Positions 8,486-17,154 of a stretch of 64,000 nt of DNA are shown here, in pieces. The position numbers and the translations under genes are program-made. The stretch is from CAZFBA01 sp964517135 (GTDB lineage Bacteria > Cyanobacteriota > Vampirovibrionia > JBFMGH01), in contig CAZFBA010000003.1 in the NCBI GenBank assembly GCA_964517135.1, forward strand, positions 62,001 through 126,000, read 5' to 3'. The notes below the pieces were generated by a model. It made no database searches and was not told where the DNA came from. It saw only the letters and a list, made by a program, of their open reading frames with translations. The number at the start of each line of letters is the position of its first letter. The first letter of the stretch is position 1.

Positions 8486-9811
8486 ATGAGTAAATTTATT
8501 GATAAAATAAAAGAGTTTTTTACGCCTCCTGAGCCCCTTAAAGAAGGCTTTTACCACTCCAGAATAGATGACCCTGATTCAGATGAGTATGTCAGGCTTC
8601 ATCTAAGAATAAACAACAATCAGGAAGGTACTCTTATAGTCAATGCCTCAAAAGTAGTACATACAAATCGTACAGCAACAGAAATAGCAAAGTTTATGAT
8701 AGATGGGCTTAATGATGAGCAGATCATTAAGAAGCTTAAATCACGTTTTGCTGCCAGAGAATACGTTATCAGAAAGGATTATGAACAGTTTAAAGACTTC
8801 TTAAACAGGTTGATTAAGGATGAACCTGATCTTGAAAATACAGGTTTTCATATGAGCTATGTTCCACCTTATGATGTTGAGTCTGAAGCCCCATATAGAG
8901 TAGATCTTGCTTTAACGTATCGGTGTAACAATAACTGTATTCACTGTTACGTCGAAAGACCAAAAGATTATCCTGAGTTATCGACAGAAGACTGGAAAAA
9001 AATCATAGATATTCTCTGGGAAAAGACTGTGCCGCAGGTGACTTTCACTGGTGGTGAAGCAACCTTAAGAGAAGATCTTGCTGAACTTATCTGCCACGCA
9101 GAAGATAGAGGTATTGTAACAGGTCTTGTTACTAATGGACGCAAGTTATCTGATAGTTTATATCTTCAATCACTTGTAAAGGCAGGGCTTGATCATATAC
9201 AAATTACTCTGGAATCTTCTAATAAAGAAATTCATAACAAAATGACACAATGTGATAGCTATGATGAAACCATTAATGCCATTAAAAATTGTGTCAATGA
9301 AGGTATACCTGTTATTACTAATACAACACTGACGTATCATAACATAAATACAATTAAAGATACGGTTAATCTGCTTAAAGATCTTGGTTTGAAAACGTTT
9401 GCATGCAATGCAATCATTGAAGCAGGCGGCGGTGTTGATAATGCCTTTGCCCTGAAGATCGAAGACCTTGTTAAAGTTGTTGATGAAATACAAATGCTCG
9501 CAGATGAATTGGGCCTTAATTTCATATGGTATTCACCTACAAAATACTGTGAACTCAACCCTGTAGATATGGGAGTAGGTTTTAAACAGTGTACAGCAGG
9601 TAAACACAACCTTTGCATAGAACCTGATGGAAGTGTAATACCCTGTCAAAGCTATTTCTGCTCGCTTGGTAATATTTTAACTGATGACTGGATGGTTATA
9701 TGGCAACATGATGTACTTCAAAAGCTCAGAAATCACGATTATACAACTGAAGAATGTAAAACCTGCGAGTCACTGCCAGCCTGCGGTGGAGGATGTCCTC
9801 TGGCAAAATGA
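8486..9811 (+). CDS. Radical SAM/SPASM enzyme with N-terminal PqqD-like recognition domain (putative peptide maturase)
   Basis: 441 residues in three parts. Residues about 35-112 look like a PqqD/RRE peptide-binding fold (GTLIVNASKVVHTNRTATEI, then MIDGLNDEQIIKKL). Residues about 138-340 are a radical SAM barrel with C147-x3-C151-x2-C154 (CNNNCIHC) and the SAM-binding TFTGGEATLR. The C-terminus is a SPASM auxiliary-cluster region: CTAGKHNLCIEPDGSVIPC, then EECKTCESLPACGGGCPLAK. This is the architecture of enzymes that crosslink or otherwise modify ribosomal peptides, such as sactipeptide, ranthipeptide and PqqE types. A good ribosome site (AAGGAG) lies 21 bases after the DUF2207 stop, and the methyltransferase gene overlaps its 3' end, so all three are probably one operon. 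The actual reaction is unknown. Confidence 0.85.
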   Translation: MSKFIDKIKEFFTPPEPLKEGFYHSRIDDPDSDEYVRLHLRINNNQEGTLIVNASKVVHTNRTATEIAKFMIDGLNDEQIIKKLKSRFAAREYVIRKDYEQFKDFLNRLIKDEPDLENTGFHMSYVPPYDVESEAPYRVDLALTYRCNNNCIHCYVERPKDYPELSTEDWKKIIDILWEKTVPQVTFTGGEATLREDLAELICHAEDRGIVTGLVTNGRKLSDSLYLQSLVKAGLDHIQITLESSNKEIHNKMTQCDSYDETINAIKNCVNEGIPVITNTTLTYHNINTIKDTVNLLKDLGLKTFACNAIIEAGGGVDNAFALKIEDLVKVVDEIQMLADELGLNFIWYSPTKYCELNPVDMGVGFKQCTAGKHNLCIEPDGSVIPCQSYFCSLGNILTDDWMVIWQHDVLQKLRNHDYTTEECKTCESLPACGGGCPLAK

Positions 9812-10563
9812 CAAGAAAAGCAGAAAGCAGTAACAAACAACTGGAAAGACAGGCTAAATGGACTGAAGACCTTCGTTCTTCGCTCTACAGGCGTGCAGGT
9901 ATAAGAACACGAAAAAAGATTCTTGATGTTGGCTGTGGCACAGGTATTATAGCTAATGAACTTGCTCAAAGATCCGGCAACAGTGTCACAGGGATTGATA
10001 TTAATTCAGAGAGAATCAGCAAGGCACAAAAACTTTATCCTGATGTTGATTTTCAGGTTACCGATGCCCTGAAAACTGGGTTTGAGAGCTCTAGCTTTGA
10101 TTTGATTGTGTCATCCTTTCTGTGGCTCTGGATCAACGAAAAAGAAACTCTAGCTAATGAAATAAAACGCCTGCTAAAACCTTCAGGAGTATACATATCA
10201 CTTGCAGAATTTGACTATGAGGCTAGAATAGATTATCCTGAGCCTCTTATGAAAAAGAAAGATCTCTATATTCAGCTTATCAAACAGGATGGTGGAGATC
10301 CTTTCGCAGCAAGACAACTGCCGAATCTCTTTAATGATAGTAATTTAAATACTACCTGGGGGGCTTCATGTTCAGCATTCAGAGAATTGCATCTGATTGA
10401 AGATTTTGAAAAAGACTGGCAGCACATTAAAGAACATCTTGCACAGGAATCTTTTTCTCAAAACCTCCAAGATATCTACATTCTAGAAAAGAAATTTCTT
10501 AAAAACAAAACACGCTTTGTCTTTATGCCTGTTTTCTGGTTGTATAGCGTGCGGTCAGGTTAA
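9793..10563 (+). CDS. Class I SAM-dependent methyltransferase, translationally coupled to the radical SAM gene
   Basis: About 250 residues. The Rossmann SAM site is clear: motif I ILDVGCGTGIIANEL, the acidic end of strand 2 in VTGIDINSERI, and motif IV FDLIVSSFLWLWI. It overlaps the radical SAM gene: the first ATG is at 9793 (19-base overlap), and a second in-frame ATG at 9808 forms the ATGA junction typical of coupled genes, so the true start may be 9808. It may act on the same substrate as the radical SAM enzyme or on an unrelated small molecule. Its C-terminal half (about 160-250) has no recognised substrate domain. A family C repeat follows its stop. Confidence 0.85.
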   Translation: MSSGKMTRKAESSNKQLERQAKWTEDLRSSLYRRAGIRTRKKILDVGCGTGIIANELAQRSGNSVTGIDINSERISKAQKLYPDVDFQVTDALKTGFESSSFDLIVSSFLWLWINEKETLANEIKRLLKPSGVYISLAEFDYEARIDYPEPLMKKKDLYIQLIKQDGGDPFAARQLPNLFNDSNLNTTWGASCSAFRELHLIEDFEKDWQHIKEHLAQESFSQNLQDIYILEKKFLKNKTRFVFMPVFWLYSVRSG

Positions 10564-10572
10564 TACAAATAC

Positions 10573-10720
10573 TTCCCGACTTTCGATATAAAAACGCCTG
10601 AAAGCGCATAAAATAAGGAAAGTTTAATTTTTTTAGGGCACTACATCTACCTCAAAAAATTTTTTCAGCTATTAGTGATTCTTAGTGATCTACTATATTT
10701 GTCTTATTGGAACTCGGGAA
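10573..10720 (+). repeat. Family C dispersed repeat, copy 1
   Basis: A 148-base non-coding element with ends TTCCCGACTTTCGATATAAA and ACTCGGGAA. It shares most of its length with 48861-49006 (TATAAAAACGCC, AAATAAGGAAAGTTTA, CACTACAT, CAGCTATTAGTGA, TTGTCTTATT). It lies between convergent genes. Confidence 0.8.
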
Positions 10721-10798
10721 AGAAATCGACCGTATATACGTTGCTAAATACGTTAATTTAAAGTCTTAAGAACCTAAATTACTCCTTTTAACTTAAAA

Positions 10799-10831
10799 TT
10801 AAAAGGGTCAGAATTTATCTGACCCTTTTAA
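10799..10831. terminator. Bidirectional intrinsic terminator
   Basis: A perfect hairpin (TTAAAAGGGTCAG, loop, CTGACCCTTTTAA) lies between the convergent methyltransferase and ycf23 genes. A/T runs on both sides let it serve both strands. Confidence 0.8.
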
Positions 10832-10850
10832 TATATTTATCTAAACTGGT

Positions 10851-11612
10851 TTAAACCTGAGCAAGCTGTTGCACAGGGCGTAATGTATTAATTGAATCAA
10901 CTATTGATTTTGCAGCGGCTATCATTTCAAGCTCAGAAGATAGCTTATTAATAAATTTGCCAACACCAACTCCGCTGGCACCTGCTGCAATTGCCATAGG
11001 AGAAGTTACAGGACCGATACCGCTTGCTGTTATAATTGGCAGATGCTGAACATTAGCAGCTAATTCTACTGTATTGGCCAGTGTTAATGAAGCCTTTTCA
11101 ATTAGACCTAAAGCTCCCGGAGCATCAGGGCTGGTATAGACTGCACCCTCTGTTTGTATCATATCTACACCAAGTTCATAAAGCCTATCTGCTAAGTCTA
11201 CTTGTTCTTTAACTGGCAGGTGTCCCGGTACTGTTATACAGACCATTGCTAGGTCTCCAATCAGGTCTATTGTTTCTACTGCCAATTGGTAGACCTGATC
11301 TGATGTAAACTGTATTCCTTCTTCATAAAGGGCGTCAAAGTTGCCAAGTTCAGCTACATCTGCTCCATGTTTTACAGCCATAAACAACTCTTTCGGATCC
11401 ACGGAAGACGCAAATATTGCTATATCTGTTAATTTTCTTGCTTCAAATACTATTTCAGGCTTTGCTGCAACATCTACTGCTGTTGCTTTTGCTTTATCAG
11501 CTGCTTTGACAACTTTCTTTACGTTTTCAATATCAAAATTTGATATGCCTGCAATGATTTTTACACATTTTCTTTCACTTAAATCTTTTTTGAGCCTGGC
11601 TGTTCTTTCCAT
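10851..11612 (-). CDS. ycf23: Ycf23/DUF561 family TIM-barrel protein
   Basis: 253 residues resembling Ycf23, encoded in some plastid genomes and widespread in cyanobacteria; its function is not established. Visible features are repeated beta-alpha units of a TIM barrel (VKIIAGISNFDIENVKKVVK, TAVDVAAKPEIVFEAR, AIFASSVDPKELFMAVKHG, MVCITVPGHLPV, IITASGIGPVTSPMAIAAGA), the last resembling a phosphate-binding loop. The ATG at 11612 has AGGAG seven bases upstream; the frame extends upstream to 11681 but that part does not look coding. It stands alone, ending at the shared terminator. It is the best single marker here of cyanobacterial ancestry. Confidence 0.85.
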   Translation of the reverse strand: MERTARLKKDLSERKCVKIIAGISNFDIENVKKVVKAADKAKATAVDVAAKPEIVFEARKLTDIAIFASSVDPKELFMAVKHGADVAELGNFDALYEEGIQFTSDQVYQLAVETIDLIGDLAMVCITVPGHLPVKEQVDLADRLYELGVDMIQTEGAVYTSPDAPGALGLIEKASLTLANTVELAANVQHLPIITASGIGPVTSPMAIAAGASGVGVGKFINKLSSELEMIAAAKSIVDSINTLRPVQQLAQV

Positions 11613-11801
11613 TTTTTCTTCTCCTGTAGCAAAATTTCCGTCCTTGATTGGTAAGATATGACAAAATATCGTTCTTTGCAAGACTGTTTATTGTAGTTAA
11701 ATTTACTAATATTCTCCTGAAACCTGAAATTTTTAGCTTTAGCCATTTTTTGAAACTCTATTTACCTTAATATTTGTTCATTAAGAATGGATACTTTTTC
11801 T

Positions 11802-11876
11802 CAGGGTAAAGTTTTTGAGTTATATTTAGTTGTTAAATTGTTCTTTGATAAACTATTGCTGAATGCTTTTACCCTG
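11802..11876. repeat. Small inverted-repeat element
   Basis: CAGGGTAAAG at 11802 is matched by CTTTTACCCTG at 11866-11876 (one extra T), enclosing about 54 A/T-rich bases. The next bases (GGGGGCGGGAGGGTGGGC) are the complement of the CCC-rich signature seen in family A and D elements. It is downstream of pepA and upstream of ycf23. It may be a decayed element. Confidence 0.4.
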
Positions 11877-11964
11877 GGGGCGGGAGGGTGGGCTACTGTT
11901 ACCTTATATAAATCTGCACTTTAGCAATACAAGTCTTCTGGCGTTTGTGAAACGCTAATTTTTC

Positions 11965-13488
11965 TTATGAAGTCAGATAATACACTACACTTCTTACTCC
12001 AAAGCCAGTATATCCCTTTGGAAGCTCATATTTGTCTTTTGAAGAATGTGCAGCGCCTGCTATATCAAGATGAATCCAGGGTACTTTATTTACAAATTCC
12101 TGTAAAAAGACTCCAGCAAAAGATGTCCCTGCCTCACGTGTGCCTGAATTAATCATATCTGCTACATCGGATTTAAGAAATTCTTTGTATTCATCATACA
12201 AAGGCATTTGCCATACTTTTTCACCTGAAGAGATAGATTTTATTAAAAAGTCTTCAACTAAATCCTGATTATTGCTCATTATTCCAGCACAACACTTGCC
12301 CAGTGCTATAATAACTGCGCCTGTCAGCGTAGCCATATCAATAATTTCATCAGGATTTTGCTCTACTGCATAACAAAGAGCATCTGCGAGTATCAAACGT
12401 CCTTCTGCGTCAGTGTTATTAACTTCTATTGTTTTACCATTTTTGGCCCTAAGGATATCTCCAGGCTTATATGACTTGCCATCAGGCATATTCTCACACG
12501 CAGGAATAATTCCGTGTACTTCTATATTTGGTCCAAAAGCTTTTATTGCTTTCATTACACCAAGAGTTGCAGCAGCACCAGCCATATCCATTTTCATATC
12601 AACCATACCTGCTGCTGGTTTTATGTCAAGACCCCCACTGTCAAAAGTTATGCCTTTTCCAACTATGGCAACCTTTTTAACCGGTGTGATATCAGGCTTA
12701 TAAGTCAGGTGAATAAACTTTGGTGGCTCAGCTGATCCACGTGCTACTGCCAGAAATGATGTCATGCCCATCTGTTCAATTTCATCTCTGTCATAAATCT
12801 TGCAATCAAGCCCGATAGACATTGCTTCTTCTGCAAGTCTGGCTGGAGTCATTACAGATGCCTGCTCAGTTACCAGGTCTCTTGCAAAATTAGTTGCATA
12901 ACCAATAATTTCTCCCTCTTTAACTCCTCTTTCTATATCTTCTATTTTGGAATTGTCAAATTCTACTATTTCAAGCTCCTGAATTTCTTTTTTTGTTATT
13001 TCATCATCATTTTCACTATTATTTTCAGAAGAACTATCTGTTTTTTTTGATTTATAGCGGTCAAACTTATAATTAGCAAGTACAGCCCCTTCAGCCAGTG
13101 CTTTCGCACAGGTAAATACACTCAAATCGCTAGCACCTGCACCGTGTAAGATAGTTGCTACTTTTTCTGCTTTAAGTCTTTTAGCTGCTTTTAATGCTAT
13201 TGCAGAGGCCCTTCTTGCTGTATTTATATCGAAGGCTTCTTTTTTTCCCAGGCCTACGACAATTACACGCCTTGCCGGTATTTTTCCATAAGCAGGAAGT
13301 GCAGCCAGAGTACCTTTTTTGCCTTTAAACTCGTCAAGTTCAATGATTTCTTTTTTAATCAGTCCCCCTAGTGCACTGTTTACTGCTTCAGTAGCCCCTG
13401 TGGGCTCGGTTATTCCTTCAAAAAGGTTAACAATAAGCACGTCACACTTTACATCTGTGATAGAGCCTGAAATAACTTTTATTTTCAT
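11965..13488 (-). CDS. pepA: Leucyl aminopeptidase (M17, PepA)
   Basis: A 507-residue cytosolic di-metal aminopeptidase that removes N-terminal residues in peptide turnover. The N-terminal macro-like domain covers about 1-200 and contains a short low-complexity insert (KKTDSSSENNSENDDE, about 148-163). The catalytic domain has GKGITFDSGGLDIKP (metal-binding Lys278 and Asp283), DMAGAAATLG (Asp301) and the M17 signature NTDAEGRL (Asp360, Glu362, Arg364). GAGGAT precedes the ATG. It is a single gene, divergent from the HD-domain gene. PepA can also bind DNA in other bacteria, but nothing here suggests that. Confidence 0.95.
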   Translation of the reverse strand: MKIKVISGSITDVKCDVLIVNLFEGITEPTGATEAVNSALGGLIKKEIIELDEFKGKKGTLAALPAYGKIPARRVIVVGLGKKEAFDINTARRASAIALKAAKRLKAEKVATILHGAGASDLSVFTCAKALAEGAVLANYKFDRYKSKKTDSSSENNSENDDEITKKEIQELEIVEFDNSKIEDIERGVKEGEIIGYATNFARDLVTEQASVMTPARLAEEAMSIGLDCKIYDRDEIEQMGMTSFLAVARGSAEPPKFIHLTYKPDITPVKKVAIVGKGITFDSGGLDIKPAAGMVDMKMDMAGAAATLGVMKAIKAFGPNIEVHGIIPACENMPDGKSYKPGDILRAKNGKTIEVNNTDAEGRLILADALCYAVEQNPDEIIDMATLTGAVIIALGKCCAGIMSNNQDLVEDFLIKSISSGEKVWQMPLYDEYKEFLKSDVADMINSGTREAGTSFAGVFLQEFVNKVPWIHLDIAGAAHSSKDKYELPKGYTGFGVRSVVYYLTS

Positions 13489-13826
13489 TAATTATCCTCG
13501 CTAACTAAATTTTTTTTTACACAAATATTATTTATAATTCTACAAAAAAATTAGGGGTGATGTTTTTACCTTATAATACTGTAAAACCGCCACTCTATAT
13601 TAGTATTCACAACATTTTTTACAGTATGTTGCTTATACTAAATAAAAAGACCCACCCTGACAGGTGGGAATAAAAGCACAAACTGTCTTTATAATAATAT
13701 AATTTATCTTTCATGAGTTTTCCACTGTTCATTAGTAGTAATTGTTATTATTTTTTCATTAATAATGCAACTTTTTAATCAGAGTGATATTATAATATTG
13801 TAAAAATACATACTTGGTAATAAAAG
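13489..13826. other. Divergent intergenic region pepA/HD gene with two inverted repeats
   Basis: No coding region. ATACTGTAAAA (13576-13586) and TTTTACAGTAT (13617-13627) form an 11-base perfect inverted repeat with a 30-base centre. A G/C hairpin CCCACC-CTGACA-GGTGGG lies at 13651-13668. Because the flanking genes diverge, these are either operators or remnants of small repeats, not ordinary terminators. Confidence 0.5.
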
Positions 13827-14438
13827 ATGGCAGACCTGAAGCAGCTTCAAAACAATACCATAGAGTTAATGATAAGAAAATATGAAAATGAACCCAGCCA
13901 TGCCAGGCAGGTTACAAGGCTTGCACTGATTATTTTTGACAAACTTAAAGGATCTCTGCATAATTATAGTGAAAACGAACGTAATTATCTTGAATATGCC
14001 TCTTTAATACACGATATTGGCTATTATATCAGCCCTGATAAGCATAACAAAAATGCTTACAAGATTATAATAAAAGAAGATATGCCTGGTTTTGTGCCTG
14101 AAGAAAAAGAAATTATAGCCAATATTGCCCGTTATCATCGTGGAAGTCCTCCTAAAAAGAAGCACAAAAATTTTTCTGAAATATCAAATAAAGAGCAGAA
14201 AGAACTTATCAAAGCATTAAGTGCTATTATCCGTATTGCAGATGGTCTTGACAGGTCTCATACAGATGCTATTTGTGATATAGATGTAATGATTGATAAA
14301 TATACTGGTAAAATTACTTTTATAGTCTATTCAAGAAGCATTAACTGTCCGGCAGAAATATATGGAGCAAACAAAAAGAAAGACCTCTTTGAGGATTATT
14401 TTAATCTTCATGCTGATTTCATAATAAAGCATAAATAG
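13827..14438 (+). CDS. HD-domain phosphohydrolase, like the C-terminal domain of Ppx/GppA
   Basis: A 203-residue stand-alone HD protein. Metal ligands are visible: His in EPSHARQV (25), the HD pair in SLIHDIGYY (62-63), His in ARYHRGSPP (104) and Asp in RIADGLDRSH (139). The RYHRG-PP and ADGLDR-H motifs match the HD region fused to the C-terminus of many exopolyphosphatase/GppA proteins, but the Ppx ATPase domain is absent here. A role in hydrolysing a nucleotide or phosphate ester is likely; the substrate is unknown. It converges with the reductase gene, whose stop is 2 bases away. Confidence 0.8.
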   Translation: MADLKQLQNNTIELMIRKYENEPSHARQVTRLALIIFDKLKGSLHNYSENERNYLEYASLIHDIGYYISPDKHNKNAYKIIIKEDMPGFVPEEKEIIANIARYHRGSPPKKKHKNFSEISNKEQKELIKALSAIIRIADGLDRSHTDAICDIDVMIDKYTGKITFIVYSRSINCPAEIYGANKKKDLFEDYFNLHADFIIKHK

Positions 14439-14439
14439 T

Positions 14440-15465
14440 TTAACTTTTATTACCTGTGATTTTATCGTAATATTCTTTGTTTTTCTTAAGAGTTTGTCTT
14501 ATTGGCAGATTGTAAGGGCATTTTTCTTCACATAGCCCGCATTCTATACATTTTTCAATACTCTTTGCTCCTTCAACAAACCATTGAGCATCATAATATT
14601 TACCATAATTATTTAATACCCTTGGAATAGCCATGCCTGCAAACACTTTAACGCCCTGTGGACAGGGTTCACAGTATGCACAACGCCGGCAAAATTCTGT
14701 TCCGACATTGTTTTTGATTTGCTCTATTTTCTTTAAATCTTCTTCTGTAAGAGCTTTTTTGTCTTTGTATAAAGAGATAATTTGTTCAACCTCTTCTATT
14801 TCAGACATTCCTGGTATTGGTATCCACTCAGGGAATTGTTGCAGGAATTTAAAACATAATTCTGGTTTGTCAAGAATACCTCCGCCAAGGGGTTTCATGA
14901 TAATACATCCCATATCACGTTTCATTGCCTCAGGGAATAAAGTTTGCAGTGACTCAATCTCAATAAAGTTAGCAGGGAACTGTATTGTTTCAAACTTATC
15001 CGTTTCTACAAGGTCTATTGCCGTTTGAAGACGGTGTGAAGTTACTCCTATATGAAGTATTTTACCTGCTCCTTTTGCCTCAAGAGCCCCTTCATAGGCA
15101 CCCCCCGGAGCAAAAACTTTATTGAAATTTTCTTCTCCTGATACCTGATGAATCTGGAAAAGGTCTATTCTGTCTGTCTGAAGCATCTTTAAACTGTTAT
15201 CAATTTGAGTTAGCAGTTCCTTTTTCTCTCTTCTTGTAGACTTAGTTGCCAGTATAAGTCTGTCTCGTATGCCTTTGATGGCTTTGCCAATCTTTTCTTC
15301 ACTATCTTTATAGGCATTTGCAGTGTCAATAAAGTTTATGCCAAGATTAATAGCATGTTGAAGAGTTTTTATGGCTTTTTCTTCTGGTATTCTCGAGATA
15401 GGTATACCTCCAAACCCAACTTCAGAAACTATAAGTTCAGTTTTCCCCAGTCTGTATTGTTTCAT
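14440..15465 (-). CDS. Aldo/keto reductase with C-terminal ferredoxin-like [4Fe-4S] domain
   Basis: 341 residues. The TIM-barrel AKR domain (1-240) carries the tetrad Asp47 (FIDTANAY), Tyr52, Lys75 (LATKS) and His106 (LFQIHQV). The C-terminal extension has two cysteine clusters, CRRCAYCEPCPQG and CIECGLCEEKCPY, expected to bind [4Fe-4S] centres. Such fused reductases are common in anaerobes and are presumed to link NAD(P)H or ferredoxin electrons to carbonyl reduction; the substrate is unknown. A strong site (AGGAGGAGG) precedes the ATG. Confidence 0.92.
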   Translation of the reverse strand: MKQYRLGKTELIVSEVGFGGIPISRIPEEKAIKTLQHAINLGINFIDTANAYKDSEEKIGKAIKGIRDRLILATKSTRREKKELLTQIDNSLKMLQTDRIDLFQIHQVSGEENFNKVFAPGGAYEGALEAKGAGKILHIGVTSHRLQTAIDLVETDKFETIQFPANFIEIESLQTLFPEAMKRDMGCIIMKPLGGGILDKPELCFKFLQQFPEWIPIPGMSEIEEVEQIISLYKDKKALTEEDLKKIEQIKNNVGTEFCRRCAYCEPCPQGVKVFAGMAIPRVLNNYGKYYDAQWFVEGAKSIEKCIECGLCEEKCPYNLPIRQTLKKNKEYYDKITGNKS

Positions 15466-15771
15466 AACCTCCTCCTGAAAGCACTATGGCTATTATGACA
15501 GGTTTTGTTGTTGTCTAGCAAAGAAAAGAGTGATTGGTCTTATTTTAACATAACCAGAAAACTTCTCCAATGCGAACAACTAACCACATATTTCTTGCAG
15601 GATGTTTAATAGAAGCCGTTTAAACCCCGGTATATGTTTTGAGGCGACAAATAATCGGTAACTTTTTGTTTTACTTATTAACTTTCATACACAATTTTTT
15701 CTTTTTTGTTTGTAATACTTAAAATAATTTGTATAGAAAGGACAGATACATAATTTCAGTGATAAAATTAT

Positions 15772-15893
15772 TTTTTTCGACTTTTAAAACCCAAATCCCG
15801 CCCACCCTTAAGGAAGGTCAATGGTCTCATTTGCTTGCTTTGCAAGCTTATTCGACCTGAATTTACAGTTGTATTTTTTAAAAGTCGAAAAAA
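15772..15893 (+). repeat. Family D element with 18-bp perfect terminal inverted repeats
   Basis: Ends TTTTTTCGACTTTTAAAA and TTTTAAAAGTCGAAAAAA are exact complements. The interior has the CCCGCCCACCCTTAAGGAAG signature shared with families A and D, and a hairpin GCTTGC-TTT-GCAAGC. No reading frame. It abuts the broken 5' end of the YkgJ-type gene that follows. Confidence 0.75.
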
Positions 15894-15901
15894 CCAGATG
15901 A

Positions 15902-16407
15902 AACAATGGTATTAAGAAAAGCGAAATTAGCATTTTAGAACGACGTAGAAGAATAGATGAATCTTATAGACTTGCTAATAGAGAAATTCAGCCCCCCCCG
16001 AATACCGTCTTGAAGGCAGCTGCAAGAAATGCGGAACCTGCTGCAAACTGCTCTATAGTCTGGATGATTATACATACACTGATTTCAAAATAACACAATT
16101 TATATATCCTGCTTATAAAAGGTTTAATGTTGCAGGAAAAGATGAAGATGGAAACCTGATGCTCTATTGCACCTGGCTAACAGAAGAAAATACCTGTAAA
16201 AACTACGAAAAACGCCTGAATATGTGTAAGAATTTTCCGAATGTCAAATATGGCTCTCTCGGTAAATTGCCACCTGGTTGTGGTTATCGAATGGTTCCTC
16301 TGAATAATTTCAGTGATGTGCTTAAAAACTCAGAATCTAAAAAGTTTAACCTGCTGTCAGGTTTGCTTAACAGGCTTTTAAGTTATTTTTACTATAATAG
16401 GCAATAA
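15902..16407 (+). pseudogene. YkgJ-family Fe-S/zinc cluster protein, frameshifted and 5'-disrupted
   Basis: From 16003 the frame encodes YRLEGSCKKCGTCCK, the CxxCxxCC hallmark of the YkgJ (UPF0153) family, followed by further cysteines (LYCTWL, NTCKNYEKRLNMC) and the ending at 16407. No start codon lies in that frame after the stop at 15979-15981. The missing N-terminal part is in another frame (ISILERRRRIDESYRLANREI) and the two join at a run of eight C at 15992-15999; one extra C would restore a continuous frame. Upstream of 15902 a stop and the family D element end the frame, with no ATG. So it is a pseudogene, or a gene with a sequencing error in the C run plus an unusual start. Confidence 0.65.
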
Positions 16408-16474
16408 TATAATTTCTGAAGACAATTAATATAGTTCTGTATTATAATGATTTCAAAACGATAAGAAGCTAATT

Positions 16475-17086
16475 ATGTCAGTTATTGAAGTATTTATCCT
16501 GGCAATAGCACTTGCGATAGATGCCTCTGTTGCATCATTTTCTCAGGGTACTATATTAACAAGCAACAAACGAAAATATTCCATGATATTAGCACTGTTC
16601 ATGGGTTCTTTTCAGGGTTTCATGCCAGTTATTGGCTGGTATATAGCACTCGGATTCTATGTATATCTTAAAGAATTTGATCACTGGGTCGCTTTCAGTA
16701 TTTTTACTCTGCTGGGTATAAAATTTATTTATGAGGCAATTAAGCCTGGTGATTGTAAAAAACCAGCTCAAACCTGTCTTTCTTTTTATTGTATATTTTC
16801 TTTGAGCATTGCAACAAGCATTGATGCTTTAGCAGCAGGAGCTACGCTATCATTTCTGCGTATAGATATAATTTTTCCGGCTATTATTATTGGAGTGGTA
16901 ACATTTTTTGCTTCTATAGCAGGTTTCTGGGGAGGATATTTTCTTAAAAAACTTAACAGTACGATATTTGAAATTTTTGGAGGTCTGCTTCTTATTGCTC
17001 TTGGTATAAAAGTATTAATTCAACATCTTTTTTACCCTGAAAGCCTCTTTTTTGAGTTTTTGGAAGTTTATACAACAATTTGTTGA
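16475..17086 (+). CDS. mntP: MntP-type manganese efflux pump
   Basis: A 203-residue, six-span inner-membrane protein made of two similar halves, each with the conserved acidic signature: AIALAIDASVASFSQG near the N-terminus and ATSIDALAAGATLSF after the middle loop. This is the MntP (YebN/DUF204) family, which exports Mn2+. The middle loop contains GDCKKPAQTC, shorter than in many homologues. Only 67 bases separate it from the previous gene, too short for a yybP-ykoY manganese riboswitch, and none was seen. Confidence 0.88.
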   Translation: MSVIEVFILAIALAIDASVASFSQGTILTSNKRKYSMILALFMGSFQGFMPVIGWYIALGFYVYLKEFDHWVAFSIFTLLGIKFIYEAIKPGDCKKPAQTCLSFYCIFSLSIATSIDALAAGATLSFLRIDIIFPAIIIGVVTFFASIAGFWGGYFLKKLNSTIFEIFGGLLLIALGIKVLIQHLFYPESLFFEFLEVYTTIC

Positions 17087-17154
17087 CTCAACAAATTGTA
17101 TACTAAAATCTATACAGTATTTTTTGTTATATTCAGTTTATTTTGCCAGCTATA

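Noticed and set aside
13651..13668. CCCACC/GGTGGG hairpin as a transcription terminator
   Set aside because: It lies between divergent genes, so no transcript is expected to end there.
16408..16474. Manganese (yybP-ykoY) riboswitch before mntP
   Set aside because: Only 67 bases are available and no matching core is present.
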